DNA from: Lunularia cruciata
Lineage: Eukaryota > Streptophyta > Marchantiopsida > Lunulariales > Lunulariaceae
DNA: 64,000 nucleotides
Assembly (NCBI GenBank): GCA_948567375.1
Contig: OX419757.1
Coordinates: 33,232,001-33,296,000, forward strand
Direction: 5' to 3'
Shown: in pieces, positions 33,155 to 44,550 of the stretch
Layout: each line of letters begins with the position of its first letter
Position numbering within the stretch: the first letter of the stretch is position 1
Program-made: the position numbers and the translations under genes
Notes under the pieces: model-generated
What the model was told of the DNA's origin: nothing
Seen by the model: the letters and a program-made list of their open reading frames with translations, nothing else
Database searches by the model: none

Positions 33155-36100
33155 AAATCACCCTTGGCTGGAACATAGATCTTATTCTCATAGAATAGAA
33201 AGCCTTCCTTGAAGGAGAAGATGTTGTACTCCTTGTCGCATGTTGCAAGATGACCTTGTACCATTTGAAAGAAGGGATCCTATTGTAAAGTTATCCTAAA
33301 CTCAATTTGGACTTTAGAGTCAACTAACATGTTTTAATTGCCACCATAATGAGAAGAAGAGACTTCAAATTGAGTTGTCATGATAAAGCATTGAGGATGA
33401 CATGGAACTGACTAGGTTTATACTCAAGTTTGATGTTAAACAATTGTTGTTCCTCACATCAATGATGTCAACTTTTCATGAGCTCAAAATGTAATGTTTG
33501 CAACAAGATTTTGTGATTGGTTTGCATGATCACTTGTTTCCGCAAGAGATAATGTCTCAAAACCTTAGTGGTTTATACCATTGCTAGTTGTTCTTGATCT
33601 CAAGCAGAGTTATTCTTTTTTTTGTTGTTTAATTAATGAGACACAAAGGAAATGGGATGTAACCCATCTAGAAATTCTTGCTACAACACGACTTCAATGG
33701 AAAAGTTAGAAGCATTGAAAAAACCACATAAGGTAGTTGAGGGTCATATGGTTGAAGTATGGGTCTTGAAGACACCATATGTTTTAGCTTTTGGAATGTT
33801 TCTTTGTGATTGGTCGTCCACTAAAAGCTTGAGTTCTTCCCTATGAGGTTGGTGAATGGTGCTACCACATGAGCATAATAGTCAAAGAACCATCGATCAA
33901 AACTTACCAATCCATTAAATGTCGGTATTTCTATGGCATCCTTTGGAGTAAGCCAATTAGTAATGGCTTTGATTTTCTCCTCTTCCATCTTGATCACCCC
34001 CCCCCCCTCCATGAGATCTTGTGACTCAAGAAGGCAACTTCCTTTTGCCAAAAGGTACACTTGGACTTCTTGTAATAGAACTTCCATTGAAGTAGTCATC
34101 TCAAGACTTCTTACACATGATTTATGTGTTTTGTCTCCATCTTGCTATAAATTAAGATGTCATCCAAGAACACTACCATGTATTGATCCAACAGCCCATC
34201 CAACACATGATGCATCTGATCCACAAAGACTACATTGGCATTAGTGAGCCCAAAAGGTAGAACTCTCCACTCAAAGTGCACATACCTTGTGCCACAAGGC
34301 AATCTTTTGGACATTCTATCTATCAATAGGAATCTACCAATAGTTAATTTGAAGATCCAACTTGGAGAAGTATCATGCTCCAATCAATTGATTGAGCAAG
34401 TTATCAATTTAAGGCTAGGGGTATGCATTCTTCACTATTTGTTTGTTGAGACCATAATAATCAATATAGAAGCAGAGTCCTCCATCCTTCTTTGGAACAA
34501 ATAGTACTGGTGCTCTCCAAGGAGATGTATTATGTTGTATGAAATCCTTCTCCAATAACTCCATTAATGTTGTTCAAAACTTGTCTAACTCCTTTAGTGA
34601 GAGCCTTAGATGAATCTACTCACTAGAGTACTTCCTAGCAACAACTCAATCTTGAAGTGCATGCCATGATTGGAGGGTAGTCCTTTCATCAAATCATCCA
34701 AAAACACATCAACTCTTGAACTATTTGATCAAATATTACTTGATGAGGCTTTTATCCTTCCTCAAATTCTCCATGCACAATTTGTTGATCCACATTATGA
34801 AAATAGACTTATCTTCCTCCAAAGCTTGCTTTATGGCTGCTTTACTGACAAACTTCCTATCTTGGGACTTCTCTCCCTTCAAAGCTTGCTCTATGGCTGC
34901 TTTCCTAACAAACTTTCCATCTTAGGAATGACAATCCTAAGGTGTCTTACTCAAAGGTGCCATGCAACCTAATCAGAAATTCCTACCTTGGGTATTGTAC
35001 TTGAATTGTCATTGGGTCCAATCAAATTGAAACTTATGATGTTCAAGCCAAGGCAAACCCAAAATGACATCATAGTGTAGAGGTGCCACTACAAACCTCA
35101 TGCATTCTAAATAATCCTTCCCAATCCTAAATGTAATAAGATATGAGGTACAAAATGCAAATTTAACCATCCGCCATCATCAATTTTCTTTCAATTATTG
35201 GCTTGATAAAAATACATAATTTCTTTGCTAATTGCATGGATATGTAATTCTCTAAACTTCCAAAATCAACCAAAATCCTACCACCACCATGATCATATAT
35301 CATGCTTTGCAAATAAAGCAAACTTGCATAGGTTGAGGCTTCAATCCCATTGGAACTAATCAAGTTCCCAATAGGTGACTCAAAATCTCCTATTGGGATT
35401 CCTCATTTCCTTGATCATTTTGCTCCACAAACTCCATCTAGGAAATTTTTCATGGTCGTCCATTCTTGAGTGGACATTCAGCAATGTGATATCTAATTTG
35501 GCAATAATAAAAACAACCACTATTTTATCATAATTTTTCTCTATTTGCAATGCCAAATGGTCTTTGTTGGATGGCATCAATCTCCATTAGTGTTGGTTCC
35601 TCCACCCGTGTGTAGTGTATTGGTAGGTTTTGTGGAGGTTGAGGTTAAGACCAATTTATTGCAAGGAAACAAAGCAACTAATTGCATGATTTCCTCCAAG
35701 TGTTTTGGCTCTTGCATAGTCATCTCTAATTTGGTTTGTGACTTCAATCTCTTCACAAATCAATCTAGAGTTTCACTTTCCAATATATCTGGAATTTGTA
35801 TGATGGTGTTTTGGAATTGCGTGATGTAGTTTCTTATAAAGCCAATTTGCTTCAGCTCTACCAATCTATCTTGTGTAGCTTGTATGGCATTTATAGCTTC
35901 AAATTGGGCAGTTATTGCACACTTGGCTTTTACCCATATTAAGATTGGTGCAAAAAAATTATCATTCAAATTGCTCCACTCAGAACCGCCACCATAGCTT
36001 TGCTACTCCATCCAATTGGTTGGAAGCCAAGAGAATCTATTTTTGTTTATCTTGAAGATTTATAACTTCAAAATAACATTTGCAATCAAACAAAAAATTC

Positions 36101-36500
36101 TCCATTGCACCCAAGAGATTCTTGTCTTCAAATACCTTGGCTTCAGAAATCAGATTTGCTCTTCCCCTTCTAATGGTGCTTTCTCTACATGCTCTTGTCG
36201 TTGATGATCTCATTCTTCCAATAATCAAGTATGGTGCTCAATTTGTTGTTGCACAGCAATGATAACTTTGTGCATTGCCACCATGGTTATTACTCTATTA
36301 GACTACCTATAGTTTATCTAAATTAACATGTATATGCAACTTGTCCATCTTTCTCCATAAGTCACAATCAGAAGTAGCAAAGGCTTGTCAAACAAGGTGA
36401 TCATAATCAAAAAAAATTGCCCCAAAGCATGAGGTGATGAATTGCATGAAATAATGTTTGGGTAGTACACAAACACAAAAATCCCAATATTTTTGGCAAA
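33155..36500 (-). pseudogene. C1 RT, protease and gag (decayed)
   Basis: Minus strand. The RT shows MVVFLDDILIYSKME near 34190-34150 and LPFGLTNANVVFVDQM near 34260-34215. The protease shows GGRILVDFGSLENYISMQ near 35285-35235, where D-S-G has become D-F-G. Gag pieces lie at 35400-36230, with a decayed zinc-knuckle region near 35520-35465. An 11-C run is at 33997-34007. The frames are frequently broken, so nothing functional remains. Confidence 0.75.
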
Positions 36501-36548
36501 AATAGATTGGCAAAAATAGATTTGGTGATCTATAGATTCCATCTATCT

Positions 36549-36568
36549 CATTCTTACTTTGATACCAA
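36549..36568 (-). other. C1 primer binding site (tRNA-iMet type)
   Basis: On the minus strand TTGGTATCAAAGTAAG follows the 5' LTR directly, close to the TGGTATCAGAGC site used with initiator tRNA-Met. Confidence 0.8.
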
Positions 36569-37037
36569 TGTAAAAGATTGAGACTAATGAGAGAAATAGG
36601 AGAATGGAAGATTGGAGTTGAAGATCACATTGGAACACTTGAATGAGAGAAATTCCAAATGCCTAGCATGAGCTTGGGGTTTGGTATTTATAGGGGAGCA
36701 TACAAGGCTCTTGGGAAGCTTCCTCAAAGCCGATTTCTTAGAGTGCAAGTCAAGTTAATTGTGAAGCTTCCTTCTAAAAGTCACCTATTTGGTATGCAAG
36801 CTAAGCTAGCCACAAAGCTTCCCAAGAAGCTTTCTTGTAGAAGCCACCTACTTGGTGTGCAAGCTAAGCTACCCAAGAAGCTTCTTCCTATGAGTCACCA
36901 CTTGTCATGCATATTACCCAATACTTGGAAGGTACCAAGAAGCTTCCTAGATGCTTCTAGAATACTCTTGGCTAATTTGGCCTATTTGCTATTTCTTTAG
37001 TCTTAACTAACTAATTGGTAAACTCCATATTGTTACA
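36569..37037 (-). repeat. C1 5' LTR
   Basis: On the minus strand it starts TGTAACAATATGGAG and ends CAATCTTTTACA. It is 49 bp shorter than the 3' LTR because it has fewer internal tandem units (36710-36900). Confidence 0.88.
36685..36692 (-). promoter_or_regulatory. TATA box in the C1 5' LTR
   Basis: TATAAATA on the minus strand, about 115 bp upstream of the LTR inner edge, in the position expected for the element promoter. It is conserved in the other C LTRs near 22598 and 46482. Confidence 0.6.
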
Positions 37038-37792
37038 AGAGGCATAGAAAATTGGGACTACCATTTAGATTTCAAAGACTACTACTTGTTGATAATTGTG
37101 GTGCCCACATTTTTTGTTTTTTTCAAAATAAAGCAGAAGAAGTGTATAGAGAAGTCGGATTGCGCCTGGTTGGCCGAAGAAGACGAAGAAAACTGTCTTT
37201 GAGGTGAAACCCGAAGTAAAGTGACCTCGGGTCATAAGGCGAAGTACTCTGAAATGCCGTGTCAGCAACCGATACGAAGTAAATTGTCTTCGGATCGGGG
37301 GGGAGCTCAACCCGAGGCAAAGACAGTCTAACAACCTTTCGTCGGGGCGAGAAATTCAAGAAGGGGCGGTTTCAAAATTGGCAGCTCATACGCGTGAAGG
37401 TGGGGCGACAGTGACGGGTGCATGCAGGAGGTGTGATTTCTTGGTAGAAACTCGAAGTGACGGAAGACGAAGAAGTGCAACTCTATAAAAATCGAAACTG
37501 CAACGACAAAATGTTGAACAATTTTCCTTCGCCGTTGAGGAGTCGTTTTATAGGTGATCGGGGAAAGGGACATAGCGTTGGCCTCGGGTTAGTGCGTAAG
37601 GGAGAAGTCAAGAGAGAGAAATCGAGAGACCGAAAGAAAGCAGAAGAGATGGGAGGAGGGAAGAAGAACTCCAAATTTGCAATGAGAAATCATGCAATTC
37701 GGAGATTAGATGTAGTCGCGAGGATCGAAGTCTTGAGCCGACTTCGGATCACCTTTCTGGCATAGAATTGGAACATAAGTTTTCCAGGATTC

Positions 37793-38644
37793 ATGACAGA
37801 AATCATCAAGAGTAAATGTCTCGATGGTCTTGAGGAAGAAGGGAAGAGAGGAAATCCGGCTCGCTGGACAGAGTCAGATTGGAGACTCGTACTCGGGAAG
37901 GAGGCAGGCTCGGAGCAGGGAGCCACATTCTTGGGGAAAGGAGAGATAGCTCAAGAAACGCAGGAGGTGAGAGAAGCCTTCTCATCGAAGAGGACGAAGA
38001 ATGGGTATAAAGTTGAGAGTTATAAGGACCCAGTGAGGAGGGGAATTGTGAGTGCACTAATGGCCCTCCTGAAGCCGGAGAGAACTACCTATGTGATGAA
38101 ACACCAAGCGGTGTTCTTTCACAAGTTATTTGCAGGAGAACCGATAAATTGGGCAAGGTGCTTTCACGGAAGAACGAGGCAGATGGTGTGGAATCTGCGA
38201 GATAAGTCGCCTCCACACTACATCGTACCATTTGCAGCCCACTTTTACCTCGGGTTAAATCTGTTCAATGTGGCTGAGCGTAATCGAATGGTGTCTCATT
38301 TCCATCCTGATTTGAGAAGAGAACTCGACGCGGAGGAGCAGCAATACATTCTCCAAATCCGGAGCGCAGACAATTACTACGCGAAGACAGGGAAGAACGT
38401 GGAGGTCGTTGAAAGTACCCCGACGAAGAAGAGAACTCGGCAAGCAGACGCCGAAGAAAACAAGAAACCTCGGAAGATGCAGAAAAATAACCCAAGGCGA
38501 GGAATGGTGGTGATTGAGTCGGAAGATGAAGACTCAGAAGGCAAAGCCGAGCTCAAGACGGAGGACTCGGAACGTGAGGAGGAACCTGAGCTTACACTGC
38601 AGAGTGGAGATACAAGCAGTGATAGTGAAGATGGTGGAGAATGA
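37793..38644 (+). CDS. E2 Gag-like protein, N-terminal part
   Basis: 283 codons opening MTEIIKSKCLDGLEEEGKRG. A probably folded region comes first (RWTESDWRLVLGKEAG, then PFAAHFYLGLNLFNVAERN), and a Lys/Arg-rich and acidic tail follows from about residue 205. It ends in an ATGA overlap with the next ORF. In E1 this point is in frame, so the split here is probably a 1-nt frameshift in one gene. No enzyme motif seen; comparison with plant transposon Gag-like proteins is only by general character. Confidence 0.6.
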   Translation: MTEIIKSKCLDGLEEEGKRGNPARWTESDWRLVLGKEAGSEQGATFLGKGEIAQETQEVREAFSSKRTKNGYKVESYKDPVRRGIVSALMALLKPERTTYVMKHQAVFFHKLFAGEPINWARCFHGRTRQMVWNLRDKSPPHYIVPFAAHFYLGLNLFNVAERNRMVSHFHPDLRRELDAEEQQYILQIRSADNYYAKTGKNVEVVESTPTKKRTRQADAEENKKPRKMQKNNPRRGMVVIESEDEDSEGKAELKTEDSEREEEPELTLQSGDTSSDSEDGGE

Positions 38645-39627
38645 CCTCGGCACCAGCGCCTGAAGAATACGAAGAAGAAATTCAAGCCGAAGTAAAAGCT
38701 GAAGACAATGCGGCGCTGGAAGACGACGTACCGGTGCTTGAGGAGAAGAAGATCGCAGTACATCGAGGAATTTTCTCGAGACGTAAGGCGAAGGGTGAAG
38801 CGGGACCGAGTAGAGTGAAGGAAGAGGTAGAAGGAAGCTCGAGCAGTGAGGCATCAATTCCGATACAAAGGCTCCAGAGAAGAGGGCGAGAATCGGGAGA
38901 ACACGAAGAAAGAAGAGAAACTACTCCGAAGGAGGACGAAGGTATCAATAATGGAGTAGATTACCTGCAGATGGTAGTATGCCCGCTGTTGGTGAAGTTG
39001 GAGAAGAAGAAGAAGGAGATGCGGTCGACTTGTCCAGAGGTAAAGACTGTATTACAGGTGGTATCGAGATTAGAAGAAGAAAACTCGGAGTTGAAGAAGA
39101 GTATAACCCGAGGTGAGAAGGAGAGAGAAGTACTGCAAGTGGAAGCAGTGGAGAGAAGTCAAGTAATCAAAGACCTGAGGAGAGAAGTAAGCTATCGAGA
39201 GGATCTTGCGAGGAAGAGTGACGTCGTAAGGGAGAGACAAGTAGCTGAATTTGAAATCTTGAAGCAGCAGTTTGCTGATTCAAGAGTAGAGCTCATCCAT
39301 GTTATGGCGAGAGTAGCATCAAAGGATCAAGAGCTCGATCGAGTGATGGAGAGTATGGAGGAGAAGAAGCAACTCTGGCAGCGAGAGTTGGCTGCGAGAT
39401 ATGGAGAAGAGGAGAGATTACGAGACTTACTTCGTAATCAGGAAGAAAAGGTTGCACAGAAGGAGAAAGAGAAGGACGCGGTGAAGGCCAAATTTGAAGA
39501 AGAATTGGCGATGTACAGAGAGGAATGGCTTGCAGATCGGGAACGAGAAAGGAAGACAAGATTAGAGCCATTGCAGGAGATAGTCCTCAGGGTAAACGCG
39601 ATGCTAAGTACAGAGACCAGCATTTGA
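38641..39627 (+). CDS. E2 Gag-like protein, coiled-coil part
   Basis: 328 codons. The first 110 residues are acidic and low-complexity. From about residue 115 (YLQMVVCPLLVKLEKKKKE) to the end it is rich in Glu, Lys, Arg, Gln and Leu with heptad spacing, a long coiled coil. The stop TGA at 39625-39627 stands where E1 has an Arg codon, so the frame originally continued into 39652-40026. Confidence 0.6.
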   Translation: MTSAPAPEEYEEEIQAEVKAEDNAALEDDVPVLEEKKIAVHRGIFSRRKAKGEAGPSRVKEEVEGSSSSEASIPIQRLQRRGRESGEHEERRETTPKEDEGINNGVDYLQMVVCPLLVKLEKKKKEMRSTCPEVKTVLQVVSRLEEENSELKKSITRGEKEREVLQVEAVERSQVIKDLRREVSYREDLARKSDVVRERQVAEFEILKQQFADSRVELIHVMARVASKDQELDRVMESMEEKKQLWQRELAARYGEEERLRDLLRNQEEKVAQKEKEKDAVKAKFEEELAMYREEWLADRERERKTRLEPLQEIVLRVNAMLSTETSI

Positions 39628-40026
39628 ATTGAAGAAGCGCGTCTGCACGAGTTGAAGCTGTTAGTGCAGGAGACGAGGCGAAGGCAAGCGAAAGATACAG
39701 ATTTGAATGTCTTGTTGATTAAATTGAGAACTCGTGTAGATAGGAAGATCTTAGAAGTAGAAGACAATATCGCGATTAGATTAGACTTAGTAAGAATAGA
39801 GTTAGAAAAGCTTCGGCAGGATGTTAAAGCAAAACCCGACGTAGATAACATCGGGATCCAAATGTCTTTGGAGTTGGCCTCAGCGACAGTAGAGAAGAGT
39901 GGGTCAAAAGATGAAGAGTTAGATAGATTACCCGCTAGTGCAATTTCAGATCAGGAAAGAGAATTGTTGGATCTGGTAGAAGATGTAAGAGTTGTGAAAC
40001 CCGGGGCACAGAATAGTAGGAAGTAA
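39628..40026 (+). pseudogene. E2 Gag-like protein, C-terminal end
   Basis: Same frame as the preceding ORF after one stop. EEARLHELKLLVQETRRRQ and VDRKILEVEDNIAIRLDLV continue the coiled coil; the frame ends at 40026. The whole reconstructed protein would be roughly 740 residues. Confidence 0.6.
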
Positions 40027-40317
40027 GATTACTTTGGGTTTGGGTTTGAAAGCCGAGGAAGAAGTAGACATCGGATCGGATTAGTAACCGATTTGAGATT
40101 TGAAGGGGCAGATATGAAGAGGTGCATTGTCATTTCGGATCTGCAGGTTAGAACAGTTGATGTAGAAACGGTATAGTTGTTAGAACTGTCGATTGCTTCA
40201 CTATTTAAGAGTGGCATTCGCAGGAAATTGTTGTTCAGTGCTCATTATTTCTGAGAATAGATAAAGCAAAGTGTTGTGAAGTAGTGCTCGTCGCTTGAGC
40301 TTGATTCCGAGTATCAA

Positions 40318-40517
40318 NNNNNNNNNNNNNNNNNNNNNNNNNNNNNNNNNNNNNNNNNNNNNNNNNNNNNNNNNNNNNNNNNNNNNNNNNNNNNNNNNNN
40401 NNNNNNNNNNNNNNNNNNNNNNNNNNNNNNNNNNNNNNNNNNNNNNNNNNNNNNNNNNNNNNNNNNNNNNNNNNNNNNNNNNNNNNNNNNNNNNNNNNNN
40501 NNNNNNNNNNNNNNNNN
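40318..40517. other. Assembly gap (200 N)
   Basis: Exactly 200 N, a scaffolding gap. It hides the end of E2 and any target duplication. Confidence 0.99.
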
Positions 40518-40990
40518 CAACATGTGATGCAACACATCATCAACCGGCGCTACTCTAACGGTTGCCTTGAGAATGAGCATCAACTTGTGCTTTCCAAAGA
40601 CCACAGTAGCTACTAGCACTATCCATGCATGTAGTGCCTTCCAACAGCACCCACATCTTGCATCAACTGGTGCTAACCTTACAACCAATATCTTCCAATG
40701 CAACTATATTGGAGCGCTACTAGAGCTTCCACATTGAGCATCAATAAGTACAAACATGCACCAATTGGCTTCAACTAGTGCTAAACTTGGACCCAAGGTT
40801 TACAAAAATAGGTTCATGCAATCCTAAATTCTAAACAAAATAGGTTCATGCAAAGAACAAGACTAGTGCTTAACATTCTCCAAATGATGTTACATCATGA
40901 AGCATAAGAGAAGGACTTTGTGCTTATAATTCAGAAAAGGAAATTTTTATTATTAAGGAACATGTTACTATTCAATTTCCTTGAGATGAT
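40518..40990. other. Unassigned sequence with degenerate short repeats
   Basis: Variants of CATCAACTGGTGCTAA recur near 40540, 40580, 40668, 40736 and 40768. No gene or known element recognised. Confidence 0.4.
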
Positions 40991-40999
40991 GAGCAAGGT

Positions 41000-42450
41000 A
41001 TTGTTGCATCACCCTTGATCTCCTTTTCTCTCTACCAAGCTCCATTCCATTTAGAGAAAATTTCTGTATCTACTTAAGTTCCCTCTATAAATCCACCATT
41101 GTTTTCTAGCCAAACATCCAACCTATCAATAAGAAAGTTATGTAAAATAATACAAATTGAACTCACTTTAACAAATATGCATTTCTACTATTGACTTTAA
41201 GTTGCATTCTCAACTCCAAAAGCAAATGCTATCTAGATTTCAATACTCCTATACAATGCTCATTTATCACTCTAGCCTTTGCCAAAAAAAATTGAACTCT
41301 TGCTTGTTCTCCAACCAGCCTACTTGAATGCATGGACTAGATGATGTATTGGTACATAACTAGAATCACTTGAAAGATACTCTTTGGCCTCAAATTTGTG
41401 GTATCCATTTTGTGGTTTAAATCACTCCACAATGATGATTTCTTTAGACATGTCATAACATGACATGACCCCGGCATTCCTACAAATAAAAAAATCTAAA
41501 CTTGAAGTTGCACAAAATCTAATCAATTTCAAACAACTTGAATTAAAAGAGAAGAATTACATATTGAACAATCTAAACACTTACCTCTTATAAAATATAT
41601 AATTCATATTTTATCATCACAAATCACTTCTCCATTTATGGAATAAGAGCTCTTCTTGCTGATATATTTCTCTATCTACCGTACATCACGTTGGTAGTGT
41701 TCCATCTACCAAACCTACACAATCAAGGAAACCTTTTTGTGCAAAAACTATAGATATTCTCCTTCTTTCATCATGCTCAAGCCATACCGCTGTACTCTTC
41801 ATAATACTTAATATGGTTTGCATGACTCAATCTATAAAGGCAATGGTTAAACCTGCTCCAATACCCCAAATGTGTAACCCTCTTATAGTACAAGCTCCAT
41901 TATCATGATGCCCAAATCTATTGGGAGAGAGCGCTATGTTGATCCACACCAATGTTTGCTCTCACTTGTAGTTCTTCTGAAATACTCTATGATCCTTTAT
42001 AAATCAACTTATGTCAAAAAAGAATCAATGTCCATTCTAGTCACCTAGCGGAATGCCTTCACATCTAGACCTCTGAAATATTTAATTTTAAATTCCCTAA
42101 TATGAGGATATGTAACTCTTGGTTCTAAGTATCGATACAAATGTGCATACTCTCACCTTCTAAGGAATAGTTCTAGCATATCTAAATCTCCCTCTTCATC
42201 TTCAAATTCATCAAATTCTATCTCCAAATTTAATTGGATAATCCGTTATACATTTCCTAACGTTTATTGGTGAGTTCTCCACTTGTGCCACCTCTTGGTA
42301 TGATTTGATCTATTATTCTTGATTCTAGTATAACTTAGAAATAGTCAAATCCCTCTAGGTGTCATTCTAAACTCTCCTCAACATTGGAACAAGCAAAAAA
42401 TGATATCCAAGAAAAGCTAGCACTCTTACTATTGTGTAGAAAAATATGGA
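41000..42450 (-). pseudogene. PIF/Harbinger transposase relic
   Basis: On the minus strand, RFGHHDNGA near 41915-41890 and GIGAGLTIAFID near 41860-41825 read as the pre-DDE region of plant PIF/Harbinger transposases. QKGFLDCVGLVDGTL near 41735-41690 carries the first catalytic Asp block. Near the other end, CIILHNFLIDRLDVW near 41145-41100 matches the usual C-terminal LHNFLI signature. The DDE transposase would cut and paste its element. Many stops and frame changes; I did not identify terminal inverted repeats. Confidence 0.6.
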
Positions 42451-43130
42451 AATAGAGACTTCAAGCTAAGAAATTGATAAGAAAACAAGGATAAAAAAAC
42501 AAGAAAATCAAGCACACTAGAACCCTACCCGCCAAAAACTCATTGGATTTCCACCCAATCTACTTCAAAAGAATAAAAATAGAGAGTAGGCACCAAGAAA
42601 ATGCAGAAAATCAGGCACTAATCATAGAATTCCTTGTGGGAACAAGCTCAAGCAAAGAATTGAAGGAAAATGGAGCACTACTATGGATTTGCACTCTATG
42701 GGGAGAGACCACTCAAGCCAAGAAATCAAGGAAAATGGATAGTTATGGATTCCCGCACTATAGAGGGGGACCAAGCAAGCCAAGAAGTTGAGGAAAGTGG
42801 ATAGCTCTAGAATGGATTCCTTCTCAAACCCTCCAGATCATTCCTTCCCAATCGTTGTAAATTCCTCTCAAACCATCTAGCACCTAAATTCAAATCAAAT
42901 CAAGCCCTCTATTAACCCTAAAAAGTAATTAATGTTTTACGGGGTACCAACTGAAAAATTCATATCCCTTCTTTCCTATGAACCACCTATAATCGAGTTT
43001 GCTAAAAATAAGGAACTTGGACAAAAGTTTGTAATGGGTCACTTTCTCTTCACAAGAACCCCATATCAATTTCCGATAAACTTAGTGAATCCAATTAAGA
43101 AAATATACACAACTTCATAACTTTATTTCT
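42451..43130. other. Sequence beside the Harbinger relic with imperfect repeats
   Basis: Two to three imperfect units of about 65-70 bp (AAGCCAAGAAATC...GGAAAATGGAT) lie at 42630-42810. Short open stretches exist (42543-42791, 42932-43120) but resemble nothing known and are probably chance or flanking transposon sequence. Confidence 0.35.
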
Positions 43131-43970
43131 AAAACCTCTTAATTTAACAAGAGTTAGAGGAGATTAGGTACTAGGTATTAGTAAGGCGATTAAGAATTAG
43201 CTTCACTTATGTTTAGTTTAGAAGTAAAATTCATGAAGCCATAAGTCTTCTTCTTTTTTTCAAAACTATAAATGTAGAGATTGAGTGTAGACTCAATGCA
43301 CCAAGATATAGATAGGATTAATTTTATTAATTAATAGTTAAATAAAAAATTATTCAATTTATAATATTTGAGATTCCATATGTTTAAATTTGGTAGATTA
43401 AATATTTGATCTAGTATCAATTTGGAGGACTTATTGTCAATTGTTTAAAGTACTCTTTGAATTTCATTCAATAAAATTAATCAAGATACTAATGAAATCA
43501 TATAAAATAAAAATATATAGTTATGTTTCTTTATTTTTTTAAATAAATATTTTGAGAACTAAATATCAAAAAATATTATTTTTTCTTAGAAAATAACAAA
43601 ATATCTATAAAATATAATTATTATTTTTTATTATATTTTGATATGTTTTCATTTCACTATTTTTAACAAGATATCAGTTCAAATTTTATAAAAATACACA
43701 TTTATTTATTTATTTATCTCTCTTTCTTATTTTATAATTAGAGTGCCAGATACAAAAAATTGGAATTCATAAATAATATTTAGACTATTTAAATGGAAAA
43801 ATAATACAAAACTATTTATTTTAGATATATTTTTCTTTTTTGTCAATAGACTGTTTTAATTCTATAATTGATTCAAAATATCTAAATAAATTATAATAAG
43901 AAAATATAAAACTTAGATTAAAAAGTAAACTACCAATCAAATAATTTTGATAGGAAGTCATTTTTCAAGT
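43131..43970. other. Strongly AT-rich block
   Basis: Long A/T runs dominate from about 43300 to 43930, far more than in neighbouring sequence. No ORF or repeat family recognised. Could be an old non-coding repeat or matrix-attachment-like DNA. Confidence 0.5.
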
Positions 43971-44550
43971 GCCCCAACAAAGACATGCTATGCTTCTATT
44001 GCACACCAAGGTTATTGATAAGTTGACAAACAAGGTATACTCAGAACCATATAGATCATTGGTTCAGATTCTAAATCCCTCATCCTACCAAGGTAGTGTG
44101 TGAGGCTTTGGTTAGAATTTGTTGCCTTATATTCACCATGTGAACATCTATGCATCCAAATTAAGAGCAGTTCAAGTGAACAATGCTTTGACTCCATTTT
44201 TTTGGATCCATACTCAATCACTAAAACCCTTCCAATTTGGTGTTGTTCTTTGCTTGCTACATAGGTGCACCAAAAAGGTTAAAAATGTACCTTGGTTTGA
44301 ATCCTTTGACGATCAGATGGATCTCACTTTGAACACACAACTAGATTGCATATATGAGGACTTAAGGACAAGAAAAGGGCAATTACGTAGAAAACACAAA
44401 GGATGGGAAAACCCCATCAAGCTATACAAGAGAGACAAAATAGGTAAATGGGGCTAAGCCCCAATAGAGTCAATATGAGAAATCTACCCTACTGCACCTA
44501 AGATATATGAGCTATGCAAGTCATACGATCTACAAAACAATTGGAGCATC
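43971..44550. other. Unassigned sequence
   Basis: Contains a 112-codon open stretch at 44119-44457 (+) that I do not recognise. No start context or repeat structure supports it as a gene. Confidence 0.3.

Larger units (their letters stand above)
22472..37037 (-). mobile_element. C1: chromovirus (Ty3/gypsy) split by A2
   Basis: Minus-strand element with 5' LTR at 36569-37037, tRNA-iMet-type primer site, gag, protease and RT at 33155-36568, integrase and chromodomain at 22990-24318, and 3' LTR at 22472-22989. The two halves join across A2: the uninterrupted family C sequence at 48045-48085 reads through the same point. I find no convincing target duplication of C1 itself (AACAA versus AGAGG). 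All coding parts carry stops or frameshifts. Confidence 0.85.
37097..40317 (+). mobile_element. Family E element copy E2 (3' end lost in N gap)
   Basis: Starts TGTGGTGCCCACATTTTTTG like E1 and is collinear with it to 40317, where 200 Ns begin. It is much richer in G, C and CpG than the rest of the window and its protein is nearly open, so it is younger than E1. No RT, integrase or transposase is visible. The final 260 bp contain TATTTAAGAG near 40201 and match 24848-25200 and 11935-12200. Confidence 0.75.

Noticed and set aside
33997-34007. Run of 11 C
   Set aside because: A simple homopolymer in decayed C1 RT; C2 has only a short C run there, so it is slippage.
37040-37096. Target duplication for C1 or E2
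   Set aside because: AACAA left of C1 does not match AGAGG on the right, and the E2 3' edge is lost in the N gap, so no duplication can be claimed.
40235-40703. ORFs running through the 200-N gap
   Set aside because: They exist only because N codons are not stops; no real sequence supports them.
43990-44460. Possible host exon (112-codon plus-strand ORF)
   Set aside because: No homology recognised, no splice or start context, and surrounding sequence is repetitive relics.
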